Shown in pieces: positions 12,121 through 24,300 of a DNA stretch of 64,000 nucleotides. The stretch's first letter is position 1. Every line of letters begins with the position of its first letter. The stretch comes from Branchinecta lynchi. Taxonomy: Eukaryota > Arthropoda > Branchiopoda > Anostraca > Branchinectidae. The translations under genes were made by a program, and so were the position numbers. The notes under the pieces are model-generated. The model had not been told where the DNA came from. It was given only the letters and a program-made list of their open reading frames with translations, and did no database searches. The DNA lies in contig JAKZAP010000010.1 of assembly GCA_023053575.1 (NCBI GenBank), positions 18,288,628 through 18,352,627 on the forward strand, written 5' to 3'.

Positions 12121-12552
12121 TAGAGTGACCGTCGAGCGCTACAGAGACAGTCAGTGGCTTTAAAATTCGTCTAACTGAAAAAGTACCAGTTCTTCAACTT
12201 CAGGTAGACGAAAATGTCGTTTCCTTTCCTATGTCAGGTTACTCCTGATAATGGTGTCTTAGAGCCGGTCTTCACCTCCCGGAACTTCCGTAATCTGGTC
12301 TTCCAGAGTATTCTTTGACGTCTTCTGTAAATTATATCCGGAATATGAACCGGTCCAAAAGTATATCAAAATAATCCGAAAAAAGGGGCTTTTGAACTTC
12401 CAGGTTTCCGGAATTTTTAAATATCACAGAAGAAATTCAGAAAAAATCTCGGAAAATCTGGGAACCCAGATTCCGGAAGGTGAAGACTCACTAAGTATAT
12501 TTGTGTCTTCTCAGTTATTTTCTATCAAGTCTCTGTGTGAGGACGTTGAACC

Positions 12553-12800
12553 ATGAAACCATACTTGAACACACCATAGAGAATGCACTTACAGACATGG
12601 CCACGGAGAGCATTCTTCTCCTGAGCGTGACGTTTTCAAAATAGGGATGTTCTTTTCTGGAGGTTTGCACATGCAGACTTCAAGACAAAAAGCGCAATTC
12701 GTTCAAATCTTGGACAGCGCTGGCCGGATCGTATCGAAGAGATATACGTTTGGGCTTAATCGGTTAAAACATATTCCAGAAGAATGGTTGATTGGAGACA
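12553..12800. mobile_element. TTAA-type MITE, truncated copy 3
   Basis: Matches the first 250 bp of the other copies, then breaks off near a separate 40-bp repeat (CCCTGAATGGCGAGTCATTA) that also occurs inverted at about 22893 and directly at 23221. Confidence 0.55.
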
Positions 12801-13194
12801 TTTGTTCATTTCTTCTTCCCCTGAATGGCGAGTCATTACAGGACATTTATGGGTCCCTGGCGATACTTTGGAAGTCGTGTCACTGAAAACTGGTATGATT
12901 TTCACAGCGCTACCCTCACATGGTATCAGGTTTATCAGCTCTGCCTCGAGTGACTGAGCTACTTCCAGATTCTTCGAGTCATATAGAGGCAAAAGCCTTC
13001 ATCATCTATTTCCTCGTTATTATTAGTACATGCGGTTATTCAAAATTCACATGGCTAAGTTATTCTATGATGATTCATTGTGCTTATAGAAGGAATTTAA
13101 TAATCTCGGCGCTGTAGAACTGCATCATGGTGGTGAGAAAAGGGGTTAGACACTTGCGAGTAGGACGCTGAAGGGTAGCGTAGCCTATCTGCAA

Positions 13195-13200
13195 TTTTTA
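13195..13200 (-). terminator. AATAAA overlapping the stop codon of the LEA-like gene
   Basis: The minus-strand sequence CAA TAA AAA contains both the stop and AATAAA. If used, the 3' UTR would be only 10-30 bases. Confidence 0.4.
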
Positions 13201-14016
13201 TTGCACTTGCAGCCTTCGGTTAAAGTTCCAAGTACTTTTCTGTCGGGCGGTCCGCTTATCACGCGTTAGGGTACTTTCAGATGTGCTTTGACAATGAAAC
13301 TCTGCAGACACTTTAGGAACGGGGCCAGTAAATTTTTCGTTTGTCCTAGTTTTCGATTTGTCGGATCCCATCGACAACCGGGACATCTTGTTGCTAAAGA
13401 ATGTGAACTTCTTACCTGCTGCAATCGATCCATCTTTGACCTTGTTAAATCTGATTTGCGCATTTCCATTTTCGATCACCTTCAGCACACCATCAGAATA
13501 CTCCTTCATCTTCTCTTTGACTGCGTCCCTGTTCCCCTCCATTATTTCACTTCCTCTTGCTTTAACTTTAACTATATTGTCTTCGATCACCTGCTCGACT
13601 CCCAATCTGGCCTTCTCTATACCGTCGTTCACATTTTTGCCCATGTCAAGCCCTTTGACGACATCTCCAAATCCCTGAGCCACATTATTTCCCGTTGTTT
13701 TAATGTCGCTTATGTGTCCTTCGACTATCTCGGTCCCATGTGTTTGTGCTTTTGCTATGCCTTCTTTCACTTCAAGCTTTTTATCTTGAAAAGAATTTGT
13801 CATCTCATCTGAATAGGCTTTAAGTTTTCGTTTTAAATCATTCACATTGCCTTCAATCATCCGCTGTCCACGATCTGTCTGACTGTTAATCCAGACTGCA
13901 ACAGTTTCTCGGTCTTGCTCTTGATGTTGTACGACGTTTAGTAATTTGTTGATAGGGTTCCCAAGTTCCTTTCCACTGTTACTTTCCAGATTGCTTATTT
14001 CTTCGATGTCGTCCAT
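13198..14016 (-). CDS. Helical LEA-like or apolipoprotein-like repeat protein
   Basis: A 272-codon intact frame, hydrophilic, without signal peptide or membrane segment. Residues about 50-185 are almost wholly amphipathic helix, with three related blocks opening RGQRMIEGN, HGTEIVEGH and RGSEIMEGN. Two of them continue into (K)-x-K-x-x-YSD. Such short amphipathic repeats occur in LEA proteins, perilipins and apolipoproteins, which coat membranes, lipid droplets or protein surfaces; the exact family is not recognised. The last 80 residues are basic and Ser/Thr-rich (SNKMSRLSMGSDKSKTRTNE). An acceptor (acaattttcag) sits 2 bases before the ATG, so a 5' UTR exon lies upstream. The stop TAA is inside the sequence CAATAAAAA, so a canonical AATAAA overlaps the stop codon. 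Confidence 0.75.
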   Translation of the reverse strand: MDDIEEISNLESNSGKELGNPINKLLNVVQHQEQDRETVAVWINSQTDRGQRMIEGNVNDLKRKLKAYSDEMTNSFQDKKLEVKEGIAKAQTHGTEIVEGHISDIKTTGNNVAQGFGDVVKGLDMGKNVNDGIEKARLGVEQVIEDNIVKVKARGSEIMEGNRDAVKEKMKEYSDGVLKVIENGNAQIRFNKVKDGSIAAGKKFTFFSNKMSRLSMGSDKSKTRTNEKFTGPVPKVSAEFHCQSTSESTLTRDKRTARQKSTWNFNRRLQVQ

Positions 14017-14074
14017 GTCTGAAAATTGTAATACTTTAGGTTTTCAATTTTTAGTTTTAATACTGCATATAGCA

Positions 14075-14540
14075 AAGAAGAGCTATAAGCTCATATGATA
14101 CTTGCAAGCAGAGGGAGTAGCTAAGAGTATCAGCTAAGATTCGCACTGTCTTGAGTCACAAAGGATTGTGGGACCCTCGGGATCATGGACATATATGGTT
14201 TAGTAAAAAAACATCCTGTCCGGTTCTGTCAAAGATGTATCTAGAGCTTCTGCTTGTTTCATCCCGATCCCTCCACTCTGAGCGTGTCACACAATTTCCG
14301 GTTCACTCCCTCCAACTCCCCCCAAGTCGCCAGATTCGGTCCAGACTTGCAGCGTGACTTCTTATACATGATATTTTTCCAAATATCAAGTTTCATGCAG
14401 ATCCAGTCTCCCGTTCAAAAGTTATACATACCTAAAGAATGCCAATTCCTCCTCCCTCCACTCCCCTCACGAGTGTTGGATTGGGGAATGACTATTTCCA
14501 AGTAAGTTTGGTCGGGTCTCTCATATGCCTGCTAAGTTTC
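14075..14540 (-). repeat. Family A fragment
   Basis: Reversed 3' end (AAGAGCTATAAGCTCATATG) at 14075, then CCAAGTTTCAT-type units in minus orientation. Confidence 0.5.
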
Positions 14541-15059
14541 ACGTGGCGGGAACGTAAGTGCCAGAAAAGAATATCATTGGAATATCCTGCCTTTTTTCTG
14601 AAGTGTTTGGGGGGGGGGTATATTTCAGCCTTTACTGGGAATTTTGGATTCGCCTAATTTTTGAAAATTCCATCCCTTGGGGACCCTTCCCTTCACGTTG
14701 CTTTGAACCCAGCGTTTGAATCAGGTCAGGAATTAAAAAAGTATTTTTCACACTGATTCACTGATTTCAAACTTATTGACCGTTTCCGTTTAATTGTTAT
14801 ACTCAGAGCGGGAACAAGACCGGACGGATTCAGCGTGAAACAAGCTTCAAATAATCAAGTTCTTTCCAAAGGAATAATCACCAGCGGATTTAATGGTTGG
14901 ATTTACTGGTGACTCCTCCCTAGTTTTATAGCCCGTTTTTTGACTTACTTGACCAGTGCGGACATACCAAAGCCTGTTCGGTTGTCAGGTTTTACTGAGA
15001 AGTCACCAGACATACTGAAACCAAAAAACTCCCTACTGAGGAAGCAGCAGACACCAATG

Positions 15060-17890
15060 AGAACAAGAGCTACCAGCTCGTATGGCACTTGTTACGAGTA
15101 GGTGGTACAAGAAAGTAGATGAGACTGTAAAAAAAAAAAGCCATCCGAAAAAGCGGTTCGGACCTAGAAATAGGATATCTAGTTTCACTCAAGTCTGAGC
15201 GGTTCCGGCATCGCCTCGGATCATCTAGGAGAAACCGATTTTCTACCTACCAAGTTTCAACCTAATAGATCCATCCATTTGGTCCCTAGACATGCAACAC
15301 GATTTCCGATACCCCCCTCTAACTCTCCCTACCGCGGCGCCGACTCTGGTTCGGACTCCCAAACGGATCATCTGAAGCATTATCTCATACCACCTATCAA
15401 GTTTCGCTCGAATTTGAGCATTTTTTTGGGAACTTCCGGTAACTCTCCCCCACCCACCTTGGTCGGACCCGGTTCTAACCCTAAAATATGTCATCTATGA
15501 GCGTGTTCCACCCTTCTACAAATAGTAACTATTAGTTACTATTTCCATTCCAGCCTCACCAAAAGTTACTACGCTGACCGTTCCAACCTTCTCGAAATAG
15601 TAACTATTTCGAGAACACGCTCAGGAGTGTAGTGAGCGTAGTAACTACAGATTTCTGTAACCTGATTGGTCGGATTCGCCCGTAGCATGATATTCTGCTG
15701 GGAAATAGAAAAATCGTTCCAGCCTTGACGGCAAAAAGCCAGAATTCGTGACGTCATGCGTAGTAACTACGGTAAGTAGGATGGAACACGCTCTATATGA
15801 TCTTTCTATATTCCAAGTATCATCCAAATCGCTCCACTTGTTTGAACCATATGCGAGCAACAACATTTCCGGACTCCCAACTCCCCAACTCCCAACTCCC
15901 CCCACTGTGGCCGAATAAGACTCGGGAAACATTAACATCGCATCTCAGACATCTCCTCTTCCCGTCAATCAGGTTTTACTGGAATACGAGCATAGCCTAT
16001 CAGCAAATTTACGGTTCCCGCTTCACCCACCCGCTCCCCCCACACCTTGGCTGGATCTGGTCAGGTCAAACAACAAATCAAGGCCGCATTACCCCCCCCC
16101 CCCCCCAAACTCCCCCAACCGTAGCCGCATGTGCTTTGGACGCATGTTTTGCTTGTCTAGGCCATCAGTAAAAATCAGTTAAAAATAAATATCACCAATA
16201 AAGATTCACTCGAATCGGACCCCCCGTTCGCAACTTCCGGAAGACAGCAATTTCCGGATTCAACTTCCCACCAAGTTCTATCCCAATCTCTCGACTCTAA
16301 GCGTTTCACGAGATTTCCTGTGCCCTTCCCCCTCAAATCGGGCTGTCCGTCTGTCGGTCGGTCGGGCTGGGTTTTGCTAGTTCGGGCACTTCCACATAAG
16401 CTAGGACGACAAAACTTGGCAGGCATATCAAGGACCCGAAAAAATTAACTTGGAAACAGTCTTTACTCCCATCCGACCATCGTGGGGGGGGGAGTGGAGG
16501 GAGGGGGAATCCGGAATCTTAAGGTATTTATAACTTTTGAACGAGTGATCGGATCTTCATGAAACTTGGTATTTGGAAAGACCTCACGTTTCAAGCGACC
16601 CGCTTCAAATTCGGCCCGGATCTGGTGACTTTGGGGGGAGTTGGAGGGGGGTGGGTACTGGAAACCTTGGGAAACGTTTAGAATGGAGGGATCGGGAAGA
16701 AACTTGGTGGGAAGAACAAGCACAAGTCGTAGATACGCGTTGACACAACCGGACCGGATTCGGGCGCTGTGGGGGGAGTTGGAGGGGGTAATTCTGGTGA
16801 TTCAGCGAGTTCAGTACTTTCCGATGTACTAGGATGATGGAACTCGGCAGGAGTGCGAGAGACCCGAATAGACCGACTCGAAAATAGCCGTTTGAACGAT
16901 CCGAACATCTTGGTGGTAGTGGAGGGATCGAGAATCTGGAATCTACCGGCATTTATAACTTTGGAACGGGTGATGGATTTGAATGAAACTTGGCAAGTGG
17001 AAAGAACTATTGTCTCAGATGTTCCATGCCAAATCCGGACCGGATCCTATACTAGTCGGAAGGGGACCTCGGAATTTTTGTGAAACGCTTGGCGTCGAAG
17101 GATCGAATTTTGTGGGAAGAACTAGCAAAAGCATTAGATAGTTTCTTGACAGAACCACATCATATCGGGGCTCTTTGGGGGGAGCTAGAGGGGGTTTTCC
17201 TGAATTCCTGTGATCGCGAGTTAGGAAACTTCCAGATGTGCTAAGGAGAATAAAGCTGGGCAGGCGTTTTAGTGACCCCACCAAACAGACAAGGACCCGA
17301 CACAATGCCCTAGGAAGACTTCTGTCACTGGATTCGACAATTTTTTGGGGAGTTGAGGGAGGAGTAATCCGAAAATTACGTTTGGTTGAATTAAATGGTT
17401 CGATTCAAGTGAAACTATATAGGTGATAAGAATTGATGACCTAGATATACAAAGCATGTGTCCGAACCCCATGCTGCCATGATTGGGGGAGTTTGGGGGG
17501 GAGGGGGGAGGAAACACAAAACCAAACGGATTGGCCGAATGGGATGCAAGTTGGACAGAACCAAGTTTATGCGGCCTATATTTGTCATTTGGCTTCTGAA
17601 CCGGACCCGATCAAGGTAGAGGAAGATGAAAGGTTAGAGCCACAGTGGGGGGAGATGGAGGGGGAGTCCCCGAAATGTTGTGGCTCGCAGAGGCATTGAA
17701 CGAGTGGAGTTGTTTGAATGAAACTTGGAAAGTAGAGAGATTGTTGCCTTAGATGACATGTTTTCAGGTCCGGATTGGATCCGAGCACGGTGGGGAGGGG
17801 TACCGGAATTTCCGGAAAAATGCTCAGATTTACTTTTTCGTTTCTCACACCATCTAATCATGACAAGTGCAATATGATCTCGTAGCTGTT
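15060..17890. repeat. Family A cluster: two abutting copies in opposite orientation
   Basis: A minus-oriented copy begins with the reversed 3' end at 15062. From about 16340 a plus-oriented copy starts with GTCCGTCTGTCGGTCGGTCG and ends ACAAGTGCAATATGATCTCG at about 17885. G or C tracts recur roughly every 134 bp. No coding sequence credible. Confidence 0.6.
15499..15793. mobile_element. MITE with GAGCGTGTTCC termini, copy 1
   Basis: GAGCGTGTTCCACCC ... GGATGGAACACGCTC with TAT on each side. The 3-bp duplication and termini suggest a PIF/Harbinger-like element (inference). It is inserted in family A. Confidence 0.65.
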
Positions 17891-17907
17891 GTTGTTATTT
17901 CTTTGCA

Positions 17908-17913
17908 TTTATT
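17908..17913 (-). terminator. Candidate polyadenylation signal of the ankyrin gene
   Basis: AATAAA on the minus strand, about 410 bases beyond the TAA at 18323. It is the first canonical hexamer I noticed after the stop. Confidence 0.4.
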
Positions 17914-18322
17914 CTTATTCCTAAGCGGCTTCTATTTGCAATAAATCTGTCTGTATAAGAGGGGCCATCAAACTGACACATAAAGTGTGCATCATGTTTC
18001 GTAGTCCCTTTCGTTACCTCGACTCATTCACACCTGCAGCGAACTCCTTCAGACTGGCGCAAGCGTAAAACTGCAGAATTTCTCTAAATTTTGCGTTTCA
18101 TCAAGGGCAACTATTGCATTTTGCTCATTATGTATAAAGTTTCTCCTGGACAAACTGGCAAAGCAAATAGATTTAATTTAATTTCTACTCCTACTTTACT
18201 ATTTCTAGTATATTTCCTTACGTTATGTTTCTTTCCTTGAACACATATCAACCCTTGACTTACGCATAATATTCCCGTAATTTTTAAAATACTTACGCTT
18301 ACCTAAGCTTTTTACGTCGACA

Positions 18323-18366
18323 TTAGAGTCGTAAGGATCTCGGTGTAGAGGGAGTACTTAAGAGCA
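18323..18366 (-). CDS. Ankyrin gene, terminal exon
   Basis: Acceptor gtacacttag. Joined in phase 1, it encodes VLLSTPSTPRSLRL and a TAA stop. Phase and stop fit the preceding exon. The Ser-Thr-Pro repeats (STPSTPRS) are proline-directed phosphorylation-like sites. An AATAAA on the minus strand at 17908-17913 would give a 3' UTR of about 0.4 kb. Because the exon is so short, use of a different last exon cannot be excluded (see 21801-21986). Confidence 0.7.
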
Positions 18367-21300
18367 CTAAGTGTACATGAAGGAAATTAATGGGGCAAGA
18401 ACGCCCAGCGCTGTAATGGGAAATGTTCCGGTCCGGAAGAAGATACAAACCTTGATCCAGATCGGCGTTGTTCTCATTGCTGAACGCTCGCTCGTGTTCC
18501 TCATAACTATCGATGCTCTGCCGTTCGCGTGACGAAAATGATGGTAGCTTGGGTTTTCGCTCATCTGCGTCCGTAGATGGTGTTGGCATCTCTTCGATGA
18601 CAGGGAGGCGAATGTCGGTTCGTATGGGAAGGGGGTAGCGTTGGTTGTAAATATCATCTAGTTCATCATCGATGAGTGGCGAGTCCTCACCAAGTGAGTA
18701 TAAGTGGGTTTCTGAAAGCAGAAAAACTTATTTTATAAGCGTCACAACAGACCTTTCAATATTTATTTGGCGGTGCAAAACAGATCGGTCAGCTACAATT
18801 AAGTTAATTTTCCAGATTGCGCGGTTTCACCCTGAAGAGGACTCTTGCCAAGAAGAGCCGAAACATAGCTCTAATAAAATGTAGCTGACTTATCCGTTTC
18901 GCACCGTCAAACATGATTCGCAGCCAGCTCGGGCTGAAGGAATATCTAGACCTTTCGAGATCCACATAGTCGGAACGTCAACATGGGGGTTGACGTTCGA
19001 CCTATACCCTTCGAAAAACTTGGTGCGTAAGATCAAAAACCAATTGTTGCAATACCATGCTTCCCTGCTACACGTTCGAAAAAACTCGGTGCGTAAGATC
19101 GAAAACCAGTTGCCAAAATACCATGGTCGTCCCCTACACCACACTACAGCAATATCTCCGCAACGCTGCACAATAACAAACTTTTAATTTTCTTTTTCAT
19201 ATTACCTTCTTCCAGTCTGAAGACAGGTCTATGAGAGAGAAATGCGTTTAGTAAACTGATAATCGAGAGTTTGTTTTGAGAACTGATGTCTAAATACAAA
19301 ATTTAAACAGCACGACAAAATGCATTTTTCGAGAGATATGTTGTTTAGTCCATTTTCAACTTAGAGCTTGCCAGATATCGAAGGTTTCCGCATAGACAAG
19401 CCAACTCTTTCGAATTCTCAAGAAAGTGATAACAAGAAATTCCTTTCCGCAAATCTTTTGCCTCCTAAACTCGGCTCAGTCACTCTCCCTCTTTCTCCTA
19501 TCTCTTCCATCTATATATTTATCTCTTAACTACGGCGCGATGTTGGCGGGTTCGAGCCTTCCTACCAAGAGCTAACGGCGTTGTTTTTTTGTTTCATTAT
19601 AAAGTGACGATTCATTCATTTCTCTATTTATTGTCCTTCTCAAATATGGACTCAAGCTAACGAGCTACTATTACTTCAAGCCCAAATTGATTGGTTTGTA
19701 TTTCTGTAAAGTTTGTTGTTGATTGAGTCCTGTGTTAAAATTGGCAAAAGCAATATATTCTTCTTACCCACACAACAACTCCCGGCGTTCACTGATTTTC
19801 ATAAAACTGTATTAATACAGTTGAAGTCACCCCAGCTCTTAGATTTTCTAAATCTATGTCTCCCGCTCAGATTCTTGAAGATAGATTACCCTCTTCTTAT
19901 GCCGTTACGCGCGACAGATTAAAGTAATACACTCGGAGTATATTACATTTTTCTAACCCACACCCCAACAACGTTCATTACTTGTCATGTCACTGTCTAC
20001 AATATTTTTTATCCAGTCACTCCAGCTCTTTTTCTTCAAATTTGAATCTCCCATTCAGGTTCTCGAAGATTGCCCTACACACTAATAAGAACAAATAATC
20101 GCAAGAACCTCCGTCTCCCTATCTCTTTAATACGACCATGCGGGGTCAAATATATTCTGATAACCTACCCGATGCAAACGAGCGGAGGCGGAGCTACGCA
20201 GAACATCATAATTTGTTACCTCTACAAACAGCTATATCGCAGTAGAACCCCGCAGAAGGATGCAAACGCCGTCTGAGTCGTCCTTTACAGCTGATTGGTC
20301 GTCTATCATTGTGACGTCACGTCTAACTCAATGCAGACCCGGTTCTCTACCCTACAGACATCCTACAGTTTTCCATCTGGTATGCGCAGCGGCAAAGAGG
20401 GATATGGGCGGATATCAACCCAAACCTTAAAGCTAGGGGGTTATCCATAGTCGCTGCATGGGACCAAAGACTGAGGTTCTATTGGATTATTTGTTCTTGA
20501 TACTATGATCCTGAGCATGGCAGGTGAAAAGTTGCGACTGGTACTAATTTTTACCTTTAATAACTAGGTAACAGGTTGAAGCGACGATGGAAAATTGCAC
20601 TAGCGCACTCTAAAACACGCTAAGGATATTAACGGGAGCACCCACCCCTGATCGTGTGTCCAAGGTAGGAGAAAATTGGTTGGTGAACATCGAAGAAACA
20701 TGTACCTACCGCTACGCTCCTCTCTGTGCGCCTCCCCGAGTTCACCAAATGCGTTCTTCTCCCAGCTCGGACTAACCAGATTCTGCATCCCCGACTTTTC
20801 TCGTTTTATATTTTTTAGATCGTATTCCATTGGTTCAATCGGAAAATCTTCCGGCTTAGAACGGAAATGTTCAAAATCTGATCCGCGTGACGTCAGCAAA
20901 TCGCGTTGGCTCCTTGCTGACTCGGTGAAGACATTTGCGAGCGAGACCATGACGTCACCATTGTCATTGTCAATAATGACATTCTCGTCGAACTGAATGT
21001 AATCTTTGGCGACGCGACCAGCCTAGAAATGTAAAATTCAGTAATCCGGCCGCAATATCCAGCCTAGGGTTACCTTACCGGTACCTGGAGTGGAGCACAG
21101 GGATGGCATAAGGGTTCTAGGTTGGCAGCCAGTTTGATCCACCAGATCCGCCCGAATACTCGAGAAAACTACCTTATAGATAAGGCGCGACTTGTTCGAC
21201 CCCGGCCTCCACTTACTTAACCGAAAGCTTATGTAATGGCTTTATTTGTGCCCTATATTATCCGTCATTTCGATTGTAGATAATCTTATCTAGTGTGAAT

Positions 21301-24300
21301 GTTTTATATTAACGACCCGCAGCTAGCCAATCGCATATTTGCGCTTTCAATGAAAAAATTGAATTAGTATTAATTAAAAGGCGCCAACATTCGATGTCAA
21401 AAAGCTTCACTTTTTCTTTGTCTTTGGTAAAAATCTCCCTGGTCTCACTTGTCTGTTTTGTTCACAGTATGTCGGTAGAAAAAATACCAAGCGTGTTTTG
21501 GTTTTGTTTAATAGCCGAAAAGGTATTTTCATCTTCTTTTCAGCCTCGTCTGCGAGAAAAATTTGTCAGCTCTTCTGTCTGCAAAGGAAATAAACTAACA
21601 GGAAAGGAAAGGAAAGGCCATGGTGCATGAGGAAAGGCTACTAAAAGCATTCCAAAACGAAGAAACGCACCAGAAGTCAAGGAGACGAAACAAAAAATGC
21701 ATGTACCCTTCCTTTCCTCTGTTTAGTATCCTGCAAGGGGTGAGAAACTAACACTTAAAGTTCACCATTCCTTTCCTCTTTTTAGTATATCCAGTGAGGT
21801 TTAGGCAAGCGCACCTTCACCGCACAGCAAGCCTCCTAGGAGAGTAGCCTCCGAAAGAAACGATACAGTGCTAGCTTGTAGACTATATCCACACATAGTT
21901 ATGAGATCTTCATGATTTCTAGCGGCTTGGCGCAAAATGACCGCATTGTTTTCACCGAAAGACACCGAACTTGGGGGAGCGGCTCCCTCGCAAGCAAAGC
22001 AGCAAGAGCAGATAAAAGGTGAACTGAATAAAAAGTACTGAAGGCATCCATGTTCGTAGCACAACTTACAATGAGAATAAGTGCGCAAGCGCTCAGTCGT
22101 GTAGTGTTATGAAACTAATTAAGTCAGATTTCACCATTCGGGTAACAGGAATTACGTCCAACAGTCTTTTTCCAACCATAAGATCTATAAGCACAGGAAA
22201 TCTCAACGTCCTAACTCCAAGTGTAGTCAAGTTGCGATCTTATGGCGCTTGGCAATTTGGGCCTAATTACCCCTGAAACTGGTGGGTGGATGAGGTTGAA
22301 CCCCCGAAAGACATAGCTAGACCCCAATGTCAAACGTACACCGAGTTTCAGCCTGGATACCTGTCACGGTTCACGATTTATGAACTCCGCAAAACAAGGT
22401 GATAACCGACAAGGGAAGACCGGCTAGAGAGGCGGCAATAGCGGATTGTTCGTAAATGAACACTCCATTAAAAACTTAAGCAAATCAAAAAGTCGGAGCC
22501 TGGTTTGTTGCACGATCGTCAATTTTTTTTTTAAAGTTTCGAGAGATAGAGTGCTTTAAGACAGGGTTAACGCCCATAGTCAATAACAGAAAAAGAAGAA
22601 CCCTAAAAGAAAAAGGGAAGAACCAGGCTTCTTCCCTTCGTCGGGCCTAACATTATTGTTCAAGGAAAACTAACAAGCGTGCATAACCATACCTTGTCTT
22701 TGACGGACACATTAGCCCCGGCATTTTTCAACATCTGATACATGCTGATACAATTTTCTCTGCTTCTGCCTAGTGCTGCATAGTGTAGCGGTGTTCGACC
22801 ATCCTGAAATGAAATGACGGCATTAGAAACGCGTCTGGAACCACTTGTACAGTGCTGTATCCATTAGGCTACTCTCAGGGACCCATAAATTTCCTGTAAT
22901 GACTCGCCATTCAGGGGGCTTGTCAATAAGAGATTTCTGATGCGCTCTTGACCGAGCGTCAGATAGTTCGAGAAATACCCACCGGAACAAAATACCCAAC
23001 TATACAGAAAGACAATATTTTTCGCAGCTTTTGTGCTGAACTAAGAATATTTCTCTGTAATGGAAGAGTATCCTGGATCTTTTGTCCTAGCTTAGGTACC
23101 TGGTAGCATGCTGGTATTTGTCTATCTGAGCAAGAACGCCGATTCCACCCAAGCAGAATTTATTGAAACTAGGTGAGGCACAGGCAACATAGCAACATAG
23201 AAGCATAGGAAATGACAAGCCCCTGAATGGCGAGTCATTACAGGAAACTTATGGGTCCCTGCTACTCTGCAGTACATTGTGATGGTTTTATAAATTTTTC
23301 TCATCATTTTCCCTCCTTTCGGTGTGTCAAGTCTTTCATCCTTAAATCACGTTTTCTGCCTCACCTGAGGCATACTCTCGCCGTTCCCACTTGAGGAGTC
23401 CCCGCGTTTTTGTTTGTCCCGGGGACTCACTCCCCGTATTCTCGCGAGTCCCCACGGACGGGGAATGCTCTGATTATCATCACCATCATCAAAAAGGACA
23501 CCCTTTCAGATTCGGAGGGGAATCAATTTTTGCTGGTGTTGGTGCAATGTAAAATTAATTAAAATAATCAGAATAAACAAAACCAAAAATAAAGTGGCTC
23601 CAGACTAATTTCGTCAAAATCCATGCTGGAAGCATTCACGGTGTTCTCGCTGTTCCTGTCCGCGGAGTCCGCGTGGAGTGTCTCCCTCTATTCTCGCCGT
23701 TCCCTTTGATTCCCCGAGGAGTCCTCGGGGAACGGCGAGAATACGCCTCTGGACCGGCATCAACCCCCGCGCAGTTATGTTCATCGATGATTGGGCTCAG
23801 GCAAGGCTATAAGTAGCTCATTCGGTGTATTATGGTAGCTCTATACCAAACACCAAACCAGGCACTAACTATAAGGATCATCGATCTTCCTACATCGTAT
23901 CCCTTATATTAAAAAGCTTCTCACACCTCAAGGGTAGCCTACGTGGCCCAGCCCCTCATCACTCGAATTCCAAAAGGACAAGGACACCACCTCTCCTTTT
24001 CCAAAAATGCTATGACAGTATGAGTCTATAACAGTGTGATAAGCATGACAAGTTTCACAAAGATTTATAACCAAAAGCGTTATTTCCCTTGTAACTCGTA
24101 AGGTCACTGCTCCAGAACAGCTGATTGTCTCAGGTTCATTGTACTCGAAAGCTAACACTCTTAGCATTTTCCAAATAGGTGTTGTAAGGTGTATCACGGC
24201 GTATAAGGCTTATTCCAGATTCCTCTTTTCCTCGGGGCGCGCTGTAATAAGGCGAACAAGGAAAATGGATAAGGACCGTTCAAGCTTACGTTTAAGGTGC

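Noticed and set aside
16463..16952. Overlapping Pro/Ser-rich ORFs of 80-130 codons, and similar ones at 2.7, 36, 39, 42, 43, 51.9 and 53 kb
   Set aside because: They arise from C/G-rich tracts of family A units, differ in frame between copies, and have no splice or start signals.
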